IMG/VR virus record: IMGVR_UViG_3300027708_000035
Span: 55,429-119,428 of that record
Strand: one strand, 5' to 3'
Length of the DNA: 64,000 bases
From: a virus
Part shown: positions 35,723 through 43,958 of the stretch, one piece after another
Position numbering within the stretch: position 1 is the first letter of the stretch
Layout of the letters: the number at the start of each line of letters is the position of its first letter
Notes under the pieces: model-generated
What the model was told of the DNA's origin: nothing
The model's database searches: none
What the model saw: the letters and a program-made list of their open reading frames with translations, nothing else
Translations under genes and position numbers: made by a program

Positions 35723-36373
35723 ATGAGTAATTTACCAAAAGATTCTAATCCGGCACCCCAATCTAAACCAAATGAAAAAAGTGGTGTTAGTATTCAGGGC
35801 CATATTAAAATCTACGATCCTGAAACTAAAGAAGTATTCATTGACAAAAGAAATGCTATACATTATGAAAATTTTAGTATTGCCCTTGCACAAAGTGTTG
35901 CAAATAGAGGAGAAGGACCAATTGCCGAAATGGTATTCGGCAACGGCGGAACACGTATAGATCCTACTGGCATCATTACATATCTAACTCCCAACACCGT
36001 TGGTAACATTGCAGCATTATATAACCAAACTTATTACAAGACCGTTGATGCTCGACAATCATATTCTCTAGACCCTGCAAGAAATTTTATGGAAACTAGG
36101 CATGTGGCCGGCGTTGCATATACGGATGTTCTGGTAAGTTGCTTATTAGATTTTGGAGAACCGAGCGATCAAGCAGCGTTTGATAATTCTACTAATTCAG
36201 ACGGGGCTTATGTATTTGATGAGTTGGGTTTAAAATCTTTTAGCACCGAGGGCCCAAATACCGGAATGCTATTAACTCATGTAATTTTTCACCCTGTACA
36301 AAAAAGTTTGAACAGATTGATTCAAATTGATTACACAATTCGAATTCAGAGTTTAACTAATTCTGGGAACTAA
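35723..36373 (+). CDS. Conserved virion structural protein
   Basis: A 216-residue protein from the ATG at 35723 (MSNLPKDSNPAPQ...), preferred over 35708 because a late promoter leaves no leader for the earlier ATG and GGAAG fits the later one. A short polar N-terminus precedes SGVSIQGHIKIYDPETKEVF, IDKRNAIHYENFSIALAQSV and EMVFGNGGTRIDPTGIITYL. This family is common in the fibre region of aquatic T4-like phages; I do not know its role. It is followed by three paralogous fibre proteins. Likely a tail or baseplate accessory protein. Confidence 0.6.
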   Translation: MSNLPKDSNPAPQSKPNEKSGVSIQGHIKIYDPETKEVFIDKRNAIHYENFSIALAQSVANRGEGPIAEMVFGNGGTRIDPTGIITYLTPNTVGNIAALYNQTYYKTVDARQSYSLDPARNFMETRHVAGVAYTDVLVSCLLDFGEPSDQAAFDNSTNSDGAYVFDELGLKSFSTEGPNTGMLLTHVIFHPVQKSLNRLIQIDYTIRIQSLTNSGN

Positions 36374-36375
36374 TC

Positions 36376-38139
36376 ATGGCGTTATCATATACATTAAATT
36401 TTTCTGATCCTAGCAAAACTAATACAATTTCTGTTACTGGTCCTGTTAGAAATACATATGATACTAGTTTAGATTTGGTAGGACCTGGATATGTGGCCTA
36501 CGGTCAAGCTATTGCACAAAACTTTGTAAAATTATTAGAAAACTTTGCCAGTCCAAATCCTCCTACAAGTCCTATAGAGGGACAATTATGGTATGATACT
36601 AGTGATCCTAGCAGAAAAATACTAAGAATTAATAACGGTGCATCAACAAGTGCCCGTTGGCCCAGTGCAACCGGTATATATCAGCAGTCGAACGATCCTA
36701 GCATACAATACAGCCAAACTCTTTTAGATGGGGATATGTGGGTTGATACAGGTAATACCCAACTTAAAATTAGATACGGAAATGAATGGACATTAGTAGG
36801 TCCAAATGTATCTACCGGTGATAGTAAAACAGGTAGTGAAAGTGTAAATTTAATAAGCAATACTGGAGAAACTTACCCCGTAATATTAAATTGGGTAAAC
36901 GGGCATGTTGTTGAAATCATTGCTTATAATAGTTTTACACCAAGGACAGTTATTAGCGGGTTCTCTAATTTAAATCCAGGCATTAATCTTACTACAAAAG
37001 TTTCCGCAAAATATGGCGGCCTAGCCGATAGGGCTAGCGCACTGGAAATATCAAAAGGTGTAGTTATTTTAGCCAGTGAAATTTTAAAAAATAGAATTCC
37101 AACTTCTAGCAGACAAACACACTACGGCTCGCTTGTAATAGAATCTAACACAGGACTATTTGTTAAACGAACAAATGGTAAAGAGATTCAAATTTATACC
37201 ACTTCTTCCGGTGCTGTTTTTAATTACGCATCTGCTAGTTCTTCATTAAAAATAGGAGTGTATAATAGCTCCTACATAAAATTTGACGGATCTAATGGAA
37301 CAGTATACATTAATACATTAACTTCATTTGTCAGTGAATCTACAGTTAGAACATTTGTTAGTTATGGCTCTGCGATTGTTAAAGATAATTTAAGAATTGT
37401 AGCTCCGACTAATGCAACTGTTGGTCTTACCCTTACAGGATCGGCAGCAATTTCTGGAAACACCTCAATAGCCGGTGATTTAAATATCCATGGAGTATCT
37501 GAAATTTCTACAGGGTCGGCAGTGACAGTTGGCGATATTATTCCTGCAAATTTAACTAGGAGCATAGGAACATCATCTAAGCCTTTTGAAAATATCTACG
37601 TGGCTAATATTGGTAGCTCGAGCACATATGTTAAGATTTATGGAAGCGTTACTACCGCTACTACATTAGAAACTGCTAGAAAACTTAGTATAACTGGCGT
37701 AGTAACCGCATGTTTAGATTCGGGCCAGGGATTGTTTAACGGAACAAATAACGTTGTCTTTACGGCAACTGCTCATAGAAGTCTTATATCTGATTTAGTT
37801 AGCACATCGACTACTACGCCCACTCAGACATTAATGGTGTTAGATTCAATTGATACTAATACATCTTTGAATAGTATTTCAAAGCCTAATTTTTTATCTG
37901 ATGTATATCCTAATTTAATACAAACAGGCATGATAATTCCTTCAGTAACATCTACCCAGATAGGATATTTGTTATGTGATGGCTCACAGCACACTTCGTC
38001 AAATTATACAAGTCTGTTTAATCTTGTTCACAATAATTATGGTACAGCTACTGCCGGATTTTTTAGAATTCCTAATTTAACAACTGCTACCGTGTCTGGA
38101 ACAAATGGATTTCCAATCTTCTATCTCATAAAAACATAA
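36376..38139 (+). CDS. Fibre protein with C-terminal tail-collar domain (paralogue 1)
   Basis: A 587-residue fibre. The N-terminal about 130 residues (NTYDTSLDLVGPGYVAYGQA, QNFVKLLENFASPNPPTSPI, GQLWYDT) are shared with the two next genes. The middle is beta-rich and repetitive. The C-terminus (TGMIIPSVTSTQIGYLLCDG, then NYTSLFNLVHNNYGT and FFRIPNLTT) is a phage tail-collar domain, as in the T4 short tail fibre gp12. It therefore likely forms a trimeric fibre with the shared domain attached to the particle and the collar end outward. The neighbouring paralogues differ in their C-termini. Confidence 0.75.
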   Translation: MALSYTLNFSDPSKTNTISVTGPVRNTYDTSLDLVGPGYVAYGQAIAQNFVKLLENFASPNPPTSPIEGQLWYDTSDPSRKILRINNGASTSARWPSATGIYQQSNDPSIQYSQTLLDGDMWVDTGNTQLKIRYGNEWTLVGPNVSTGDSKTGSESVNLISNTGETYPVILNWVNGHVVEIIAYNSFTPRTVISGFSNLNPGINLTTKVSAKYGGLADRASALEISKGVVILASEILKNRIPTSSRQTHYGSLVIESNTGLFVKRTNGKEIQIYTTSSGAVFNYASASSSLKIGVYNSSYIKFDGSNGTVYINTLTSFVSESTVRTFVSYGSAIVKDNLRIVAPTNATVGLTLTGSAAISGNTSIAGDLNIHGVSEISTGSAVTVGDIIPANLTRSIGTSSKPFENIYVANIGSSSTYVKIYGSVTTATTLETARKLSITGVVTACLDSGQGLFNGTNNVVFTATAHRSLISDLVSTSTTTPTQTLMVLDSIDTNTSLNSISKPNFLSDVYPNLIQTGMIIPSVTSTQIGYLLCDGSQHTSSNYTSLFNLVHNNYGTATAGFFRIPNLTTATVSGTNGFPIFYLIKT

Positions 38140-38140
38140 A

Positions 38141-39205
38141 ATGGCCTACACTATATACAACAATGACGGAACAGTTTTATCAACTATTGCAATTGGCGAA
38201 GTTGATAGTTTCTCTACTAGCTTAGATCTAATAGGTAAAAATGTAAATAACTACGGTGAATACTACAATACCAACTTAATTAGACTTTTAACTAGTTTTG
38301 CATCTCCCAATACTGAACAACCTAGAAGTCCGCAAATTGGTCAAATGTGGTTTGATAAAACTGCAAAACGATTAAAAGTTTATGATGGTACATCTTTTCA
38401 ACCTACATATGGATCTCATGTAAGTGGAACACAACCTGTTACTACCAGTACAGGTGATTTTTGGTATGATACAGTTAATAGTCAGTTAAGAGTGTGGAAT
38501 GGTGCAAGTTATAATTTAGTAGGACCAGCAACTTCTTCTCTGTTGGGTAAAATTGGAATTCTTCCTCCTTCATCTCCTATTAGAGATGATTATACAAAAG
38601 TTGCACAAAAAGTTGCATTAATAAACTCATATGGAAGCTATGTTGGTATTATTACTACTGCTTCTTTTTTAATGGAGGCGTCGTCTTCTACAATCTACCT
38701 TGCAGGAACATCACGTCAAGGGCAATCTACATATATTGCTAATGGGGTTACACTGTTAACAGATTTGAATGTTATAAGAGATGTGTATCTAGGCGGAAAA
38801 TTAAAAGTTAATTCTGAACAAATTGAAGGAACACGTAAGGATTTAACAGCATATTATCCTATAACTCAGTTCGGTATATATACTGCAACTATGACAACAA
38901 GTACTTTTGGATTAGGAAATTCTAATCTTAAGGCATACAATGATGCTAATATTTCTATTGCCAACAGTCTTTCAAAGATGTTTTCAACTGCAACCTATTT
39001 TTTAGGTTCTCAAGTATCAGTAGTTTGCGCATACAACGATGAAATATCTGTTAGAAAATTTGTATTGAATAATCTGTACGGACCTAATTGGTGGGAACCG
39101 TTCAATAACTACTCTTATTCTTGGACATCTACAATTACTGCTATTGTAGGGCCTTCTGTTTGTTGGTTGTGGGCAGCATCTACTAATACCAACATTGTGC
39201 TTTAA
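38141..39205 (+). CDS. Fibre protein (paralogue 2)
   Basis: A 354-residue protein whose N-terminal domain (SFSTSLDLIGKNVNNYGEYY, NLIRLLTSFASPN, IGQMWFDKTAKRLKVYDG) is homologous to that of the genes on either side. The C-terminal third (YFLGSQVSVVCAYNDEISVR; YGPNWWEPFNNYSYSWTSTI) is unlike them and ends in a hydrophobic, Trp-rich segment. This suggests a separate tip domain. It starts 1 nt after the previous stop. The likely role is a minor fibre; no enzymatic motif is seen. Confidence 0.68.
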   Translation: MAYTIYNNDGTVLSTIAIGEVDSFSTSLDLIGKNVNNYGEYYNTNLIRLLTSFASPNTEQPRSPQIGQMWFDKTAKRLKVYDGTSFQPTYGSHVSGTQPVTTSTGDFWYDTVNSQLRVWNGASYNLVGPATSSLLGKIGILPPSSPIRDDYTKVAQKVALINSYGSYVGIITTASFLMEASSSTIYLAGTSRQGQSTYIANGVTLLTDLNVIRDVYLGGKLKVNSEQIEGTRKDLTAYYPITQFGIYTATMTTSTFGLGNSNLKAYNDANISIANSLSKMFSTATYFLGSQVSVVCAYNDEISVRKFVLNNLYGPNWWEPFNNYSYSWTSTITAIVGPSVCWLWAASTNTNIVL

Positions 39206-39217
39206 GGATTTTTAATA

Positions 39218-40498
39218 ATGTCATATATTCTATCTAAAACAAACGGAACTGTTATTACAGCAGTCCAGGATGCTGCAATTGACCAAACTACTGATTTAAC
39301 ATTTGTAGGTAAAAACTATAGCGGGTATGGTCAAGTTCAAAACGAGAATTTCTTAAAATTATTAGAAAATTTTTCAAACACTACTGCACCGTTAAATCCT
39401 ATACTAGGACAGATCTGGTATAACCCAACAAATAATGCGTTAAATGTGTGCTATGCTGAAGCAAGCGGCACTACTCTTGCAAAATTTAGAAGGTTGGCAG
39501 TTTCGAGTATCAGTGATATGGCTCCTGCTGAATCAGTTACTGGAGATATCTGGTACGACACCCTTTCACAGCAATTAAAAATATGGAATGGAACTGATTA
39601 TATTTTAATTGGTCCTCCTTCTGGTTCGGACATAAAAGCCCAATGGAGAGGAGATTTTGAGTACGATGCAGCATCAGCACTTCCTGTATATAATATTAAA
39701 GCAATTATAGGACCTGATAACGAAATTGTTGCCATTGCATCAGCTGAAGGATATGCATTGGCAAATTATACAGAAGTGTCAGGTGATGCACCGACGTATC
39801 CCGCTAGGACAGATGTATTTACGGAAATTAAAGCAGGTATAACATTAGAAGGAGCAGATCCGATAACAGGGTCATCCAGGAAGGAAGTCACTGGTTTAGC
39901 CAAAGACAAATACTTTTGGGGAACAGCGGCAGAATCTTTAAGGGCTATTCATGCAGATACTGCCACAGCTACCAATGGAATTTCTGCGTCAATTACTGGA
40001 ACTAATGCTACATTTTATGTGCCATTTATCAATACATTAACTAATGATGTCTACATAAGTCCTAAAATTAATTTCAATCCCAGTAGCGGAATTTTAAATA
40101 CCATAGCATCATCGGCACTGTATGCAGATTTGGCAGAGCGTTATGAAGCAGATGATGTATATGAACCCGGAACCGTTTTAGTAATCGGCGGCGATAAAGA
40201 AGTAACTATTTCTACATCTGCAGGCGATACTGCGGTAGCTGGCATAGTGTCTAAAAACCCTGCCTATATGATGAATTCCGACGCCGGAAACGACGAAACT
40301 CACCCCTATATTGCCTTAAAAGGCCGTGTTCCGTGCAAAGTTTATGGGTTTATTAGTAAGGGTGATCTTTTAATGACTAGTGATTATCCAGGTTATGCCT
40401 GTGCATCTATTACCTCTTCGGATTCACCTCATGCAATCATTGGAAAAGCCTTGGAAAATCATCTCCAAGGCTTTGGTGTTATAGAAGTTAAAGTTTAA
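39218..40498 (+). CDS. Fibre protein (paralogue 3) with AERY-type C-terminal domain
   Basis: A 426-residue protein with the shared N-terminal domain (TTDLTFVGKNYSGYGQVQNE, FLKLLENFSNTTAPLNPILG, QIWYNP). The C-terminal domain begins YADLAERYEADDVYEPGTVL and ends GFGVIEVKV; this ADLAERY...PGTV pattern is widespread at the ends of phage and prophage fibres and resembles endosialidase-type chaperone or peptidase regions, although I see no proven catalytic pair. It ends the structural operon and runs into the thymidylate synthase gene from the opposite strand, overlapping it by 4 nt. Confidence 0.7.
   Translation: MSYILSKTNGTVITAVQDAAIDQTTDLTFVGKNYSGYGQVQNENFLKLLENFSNTTAPLNPILGQIWYNPTNNALNVCYAEASGTTLAKFRRLAVSSISDMAPAESVTGDIWYDTLSQQLKIWNGTDYILIGPPSGSDIKAQWRGDFEYDAASALPVYNIKAIIGPDNEIVAIASAEGYALANYTEVSGDAPTYPARTDVFTEIKAGITLEGADPITGSSRKEVTGLAKDKYFWGTAAESLRAIHADTATATNGISASITGTNATFYVPFINTLTNDVYISPKINFNPSSGILNTIASSALYADLAERYEADDVYEPGTVLVIGGDKEVTISTSAGDTAVAGIVSKNPAYMMNSDAGNDETHPYIALKGRVPCKVYGFISKGDLLMTSDYPGYACASITSSDSPHAIIGKALENHLQGFGVIEVKV
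40445..40474. terminator. Bidirectional terminator-like hairpin between convergent genes
   Basis: AAAGCCTTGG (40445-40454) and CCAAGGCTTT (40465-40474) form a perfect 10-bp stem with a 10-nt loop. On the minus strand it follows the thymidylate synthase stop and ends in CTTTT; on the plus strand it lies in the last codons of the fibre gene and ends in TTT. Confidence 0.55.
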
Positions 40499-41373
40499 AC
40501 TGCCATAGGTGCTTTGATAGCATCGTGGCTAGTATATCCATCTAGCCAAATATGATCCATTGTCATTTTAGTTAGATCAGTTACATCAGAATCAAACATT
40601 AATTTTGGTAGAGGCAATGGTTCTCTTGTAAGCTGTTCCTTAACCTGCTCCACATGATTTTCATAAATGTGTGCGTCACCTAATGTAATAATCAGTTCAC
40701 CTACATCTAATCCAACAGTCCTTGCTACCATATGCGTGAATAGTGCATAACTAGCGATGTTAAAAGGCACTCCAAGAAACATATCAGCACTACGTTGATA
40801 CATCTGGCAACTCAGTTTGCCATTGCTAACATAAAACTGAGCCATCATATGACAAGGCGGCAAAGACATCATATCAAGTTCACCAGGATTCCATGCTGAA
40901 ATAATATGTCTGCGACCGTACGGATCATCTTTTAATCCGTTAATTAAATTTTGTAATTGATCAATGTGCTTAACGCCCATTCGATTTGCACCAAACACCG
41001 GCGCACGCCATGTACGCCATTGTACGCCATATACACGACCTAAGTCACCTTTAAATTTAGCCTTTGGTTTCCAATATGCAGCTTCTGCATTATCGGACCA
41101 AATAGTTTTCTTTTCGCTATTGGCATTGTCAAATAAGATTTCTTTGAGCCTACGTTCATCACCGCTACCACTAATGAACCAAATTAGTTCTGAAAGCATT
41201 GCATTCCATGCTAGCTTCTTGGTAGTAACTGCTGGAAACCCTTGCTGTAAATCAAATCGCATTTGCATACCAAATTTACTGATAGTTCCCACGCCGGTGC
41301 GGTCTGGCCGATGTTCGCCTGTTTCTAAAATATCTTTTAAAGCGTTAAGATAAGCAAATTCTGGATGAGTCAT
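40495..41373 (-). CDS. thyA: Thymidylate synthase
   Basis: A 292-residue ThyA-type enzyme that methylates dUMP to dTMP with methylene-tetrahydrofolate. Conserved elements are TGEHRPDRTGVGT near residue 18, GDLGRVYGVQWRTW (109-122), the catalytic Cys174 in LPPCHMMAQF, QMYQRSADMFLGVPFNIASY, and GDAHIYENH. All are intact and the length is normal, so it should be active. Phages of this kind encode it to raise dTTP supply. The gene runs opposite to the fibre operon. No intron interrupts it, unlike T4 td. Confidence 0.97.
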   Translation of the reverse strand: MTHPEFAYLNALKDILETGEHRPDRTGVGTISKFGMQMRFDLQQGFPAVTTKKLAWNAMLSELIWFISGSGDERRLKEILFDNANSEKKTIWSDNAEAAYWKPKAKFKGDLGRVYGVQWRTWRAPVFGANRMGVKHIDQLQNLINGLKDDPYGRRHIISAWNPGELDMMSLPPCHMMAQFYVSNGKLSCQMYQRSADMFLGVPFNIASYALFTHMVARTVGLDVGELIITLGDAHIYENHVEQVKEQLTREPLPLPKLMFDSDVTDLTKMTMDHIWLDGYTSHDAIKAPMAV

Positions 41374-41397
41374 CTGTTGTATTCTTTCTAAGGTGAG

Positions 41398-41418
41398 ATC
41401 AGGGCATTACGCCCTGAT
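41398..41418. other. Perfect hairpin upstream of thyA
   Basis: ATCAGGGC (41398-41405), a 5-nt loop and GCCCTGAT (41411-41418) form an 8-bp stem in the 64-nt gap between the gene ending at 41438 and thyA. No U-tract follows on either strand, so it may be an RNA processing site or a weak attenuator rather than a terminator. Confidence 0.5.
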
Positions 41419-41437
41419 GTGATTGAGTTGTCAACCA

Positions 41438-42061
41438 TTAAGCCTCAGCTTTTGTTGCCTTGGCTTTCTTAACAGGCGGAGCCATTTCATCTGCCTTACG
41501 GCGCATTTCTGCTGCCTGCTTAGAAAGTTTATCAGCCATTGATCGGAGATCTGATGCAGTTACCGGTGCTTCATTAACAATCGGAGCAACTGCAACTGGT
41601 GTAGGTGTGTCATCAATGATAATTTCTTCTGTTTTTCGAGCAGTCGGTTTCTTAACCGGTTCAGCCCCTTCTTCAGATACTGCTAGTTCATCAATACTAA
41701 CACCCTTTTGTTCTGCAATCATTTGATTAACTTCATTCAATGGAATTGCAGTTTGAGCATTTGGCGTCATTAATACAAGAGTTGTAGGAACTTTTTTCAA
41801 ATGTCCATTACTGTGCAACCACTGAAGCATCACAGTCCCGTCTGGAAATCTACGAGTAGCCAGTACATCGGCCAATTCATTTGCTTGTTGCCCAGTCTCA
41901 CTATCAATTAATTGCATTAGCGAATCGTGATAAGCATCTCCCAATCCGTTAGTTCCAATAACCAATGCGCTACTTGCATCGCCAGGTATAGTCCTATATG
42001 CTACCGCAACCCTTGCAGAGTTGTTCTTCATTTTTCCCACATGTTTTGTATCTTTAGCCAT
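41438..42061 (-). CDS. Conserved phage protein of unknown function
   Basis: A 207-residue protein. The N-terminal about 115 residues (HVGKMKNNSARVAVAYRTIP, ALVIGTNGLGDAYHDSLMQL, RRFPDGTVMLQWLHSNG) form a conserved domain I associate with T4-like aquatic phages. The C-terminal 90 residues are Ala/Pro/Glu-rich with a coiled-coil-like ASDLRSMADKLSKQAAEMRR and a basic KKAKATKAEA end. The role is unknown. It lies in an operon with the genes at 42074 and 42315, which have a perfect late promoter upstream, so it may be a virion or assembly factor. Confidence 0.6.
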   Translation of the reverse strand: MAKDTKHVGKMKNNSARVAVAYRTIPGDASSALVIGTNGLGDAYHDSLMQLIDSETGQQANELADVLATRRFPDGTVMLQWLHSNGHLKKVPTTLVLMTPNAQTAIPLNEVNQMIAEQKGVSIDELAVSEEGAEPVKKPTARKTEEIIIDDTPTPVAVAPIVNEAPVTASDLRSMADKLSKQAAEMRRKADEMAPPVKKAKATKAEA

Positions 42062-42073
42062 GCGATTCTCCTT

Positions 42074-42313
42074 TTATTGTGCTGGAGGTGTATCTGCTTT
42101 AGGTGGATTAACAACATTCAAGAATGTGTTTAATCTATCAAAAGCGGCACCAACCGCTGAAACTTCTGATGCACCAAACGCACCACGACGAACTGCAACA
42201 TCTACGATTGAGCGAAGATTTGCCAAATCGGTGATTGTTAGTTCCGGTGCAGGTGCTGGAGTCTCTCCGCCGACTGCTGGAGCTTCCATTTGTGCTTGTT
42301 CTTGATTTTCCAT
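42074..42313 (-). CDS. Conserved small phage protein of unknown function
   Basis: A 79-residue protein with a Pro/Ala-rich start and a conserved helical core LTITDLANLRSIVDVAVRRG followed by AFGASEVSAVGAAFDRLNTF. Small proteins with this core are common in T4-like cyanophages and relatives, with no known function. It is 12 nt from the next gene, with AAGGAG in that gap, and 1 nt from the upstream one, so it should be co-transcribed from the late promoter at 42619. Confidence 0.6.
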   Translation of the reverse strand: MENQEQAQMEAPAVGGETPAPAPELTITDLANLRSIVDVAVRRGAFGASEVSAVGAAFDRLNTFLNVVNPPKADTPPAQ

Positions 42314-42314
42314 T

Positions 42315-42605
42315 TTAAAATTCCTTTTTCTTATGTAAGTATTGGCACCCTAGTGATAACATAGTTAGTTCTTTAGGATCCTCTAAGCCAATTTCTGTGA
42401 CTTCTATGACTTTCCTAGCATAATCAAGTTTATAGTTCATCTTAATTGAATATCTACTGTTTAAGTTATATTCGATCCAGTGTTCTATAGCCTTGATATC
42501 TATCCTATGATCAATAGAGAGTTTGGAAAAGTGTGCTGGGATAAAAGGAACCTTCCTAAATCCTAGCACACCTAACGCATTAACTGTCCCTCTATTTAGC
42601 GACAT
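42315..42605 (-). CDS. Conserved hypothetical protein
   Basis: A 96-residue protein (LGFRKVPFIPAHFSKLSIDH, then DIKAIEHWIEYNLNSRYSIK) with alternating helix and strand and no motif I recognise. It is the first gene after a perfect late promoter (TATAAATA at 42626-42619) with a 13-nt gap to the ATG, which suggests late expression. It precedes two conserved genes and thyA on the same strand. Confidence 0.55.
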   Translation of the reverse strand: MSLNRGTVNALGVLGFRKVPFIPAHFSKLSIDHRIDIKAIEHWIEYNLNSRYSIKMNYKLDYARKVIEVTEIGLEDPKELTMLSLGCQYLHKKKEF

Positions 42606-42617
42606 AATGTACCTACT

Positions 42618-43877
42618 TTATTTATAATAGGCTGTCTGACCGAACGGAGAAACGATAGATTCGTTACCGTGAATTACAAACAGGCTTTCGCAGTAATCTT
42701 CGTCGCCCCAACTACCGCAAGGATAACCGTCTGTAAACATAATGAAACGTTTTGGCTCAATACCTTCTGCCTTCATAAATTCATAGCAAGCATCAAAGTC
42801 AGTACCGCCACCGCCCTTACATTCATAGCTCATAATCTCGTCAGCATTATCAGCTGTAAATTGAGCATAGTTATATACTTCTGTATCAAAGCAGAACAAG
42901 TCCAATTTAAAGTCCTGGTACTCGTCCATGATGCCTTTAACTTCACTGATAAAGTCTTTAGCCATTGCATCGCTAATAGAACCTGACATGTCAATTGCCA
43001 CAGATACATCAATAGTTTCTTCGTTCATCATGCCTGGCAAGATAGCGCCGCAGTGCTGTGACTTGCGGTTAGGGCGGCTGAAGCTGAAGTTGCTCTTAAG
43101 AATACTTTGTATATTCATACGCAACAGCTGACGCCAATCCATTTTAGGCTCAGTGAAGTCTTTGATCATACGTTGGACGCCTGCTGGCACTTTGCCTGCA
43201 CCTGCTGCCTGAGCGGCCGCCACCATAGCTTCTTTGATCTCATCACGGATCTGCTTCTTTTCTTCAGCAGTCAGTTTAGGACGACCTTTGCCTTCTTTTT
43301 CATCACCGTCTTCTCCGTCACTATCTCCATCGCCTTCACCGTCTAAATGTTCGTCCAACAATTCACCTAGATCACTGAGATCGATCTTTTCGGCTTTCTC
43401 GTAAAGGTCATTATAAATTTCTTCATAGCTCTTGCCACGATATTTGTCATCCTGAAAGATTTTAATAAAACTTGGCACCGTACCAATTCGTTCATCTTTA
43501 AGGATTTGGTTAGTAGCATAGTCAGCGGCAATGTTTGACAACTGAGGATCTCGTCCATCACGGCGTCCCATGTGATCAAACACATTATGTAAGACTTCGT
43601 GTGCAAAACCAAACTCTGCTTCTTTAGGAGTGAGCTTATTTACAAAACCATAATTGAAGTAAAAATTGCGACCATCTGTTGCCAGTGTATGGCACCAGTC
43701 AGATGCATCAATCAGCTTCATACGGGTTGCCAAGTTGCCAAAGAATGGATGACGAAGCAACAGACCCACACGGGCTGTAATCAGCTTGTCAAGAATTTTA
43801 GCTTTCTCAGCGGCAGTAAATTCCTTACCGACCCAATCTTGCTTTTTTGTTTTTTCTGCTTTCATTACACTAGACAT
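42618..43877 (-). CDS. VWA-domain protein with metallopeptidase-like N-terminus (CobT/DUF2201 type)
   Basis: A 419-residue protein. The N-terminal part carries HEVLH (residues 93-97), a zinc-peptidase style motif in a DUF2201-type domain. An acidic linker (GEGDGDSDGEDGDEKEGKG) follows near 180. The C-terminal von Willebrand A domain has the MIDAS motif DMSGS near 293, GGGGTDF and FTDGYP. Such proteins work with MoxR/CobS-type AAA ATPases, and the gene directly upstream encodes one. In cyanophages CobS-like ATPases are common; CobT, the cobaltochelatase partner, also has an acidic linker and VWA domain. Whether this pair acts in metal chelation or as a chaperone machine is not known. It has its own promoter (43902-43930). 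Confidence 0.85.
   Translation of the reverse strand: MSSVMKAEKTKKQDWVGKEFTAAEKAKILDKLITARVGLLLRHPFFGNLATRMKLIDASDWCHTLATDGRNFYFNYGFVNKLTPKEAEFGFAHEVLHNVFDHMGRRDGRDPQLSNIAADYATNQILKDERIGTVPSFIKIFQDDKYRGKSYEEIYNDLYEKAEKIDLSDLGELLDEHLDGEGDGDSDGEDGDEKEGKGRPKLTAEEKKQIRDEIKEAMVAAAQAAGAGKVPAGVQRMIKDFTEPKMDWRQLLRMNIQSILKSNFSFSRPNRKSQHCGAILPGMMNEETIDVSVAIDMSGSISDAMAKDFISEVKGIMDEYQDFKLDLFCFDTEVYNYAQFTADNADEIMSYECKGGGGTDFDACYEFMKAEGIEPKRFIMFTDGYPCGSWGDEDYCESLFVIHGNESIVSPFGQTAYYK
42619..42626 (-). promoter_or_regulatory. T4-type late promoter TATAAATA
   Basis: Minus-strand 42626 to 42619 reads TATAAATA exactly. It overlaps the stop region of the VWA gene and lies 13 nt before the ATG at 42605, giving late transcription of the three downstream genes and possibly thyA. 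Confidence 0.7.
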
Positions 43878-43901
43878 ATAAACTCCTTATTACAATAATT
43901 A

Positions 43902-43930
43902 ATTATACACTCATTTAGTTCAAAGAGCAA
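43902..43930 (-). promoter_or_regulatory. Sigma-70 type promoter for the VWA gene
   Basis: On the minus strand TTGCTC (43930-43925), a 17-nt spacer and TATAAT (43907-43902). It follows directly on the terminator of the ATPase gene. AAGGAG precedes the ATG at 43877. Confidence 0.55.
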
Positions 43931-43932
43931 GT

Positions 43933-43954
43933 AAAAAAGGACCCCGTAGGGTCC
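43933..43954 (-). terminator. Rho-independent terminator after the AAA ATPase gene
   Basis: On the minus strand GGACCC, loop TACG, GGGTCC and then TTTTTT. The loop closed by C-G is a cUACGg tetraloop, a very stable UNCG type. It starts 5 nt after the stop codon at 43959. Confidence 0.85.
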
Positions 43955-43958
43955 AATT

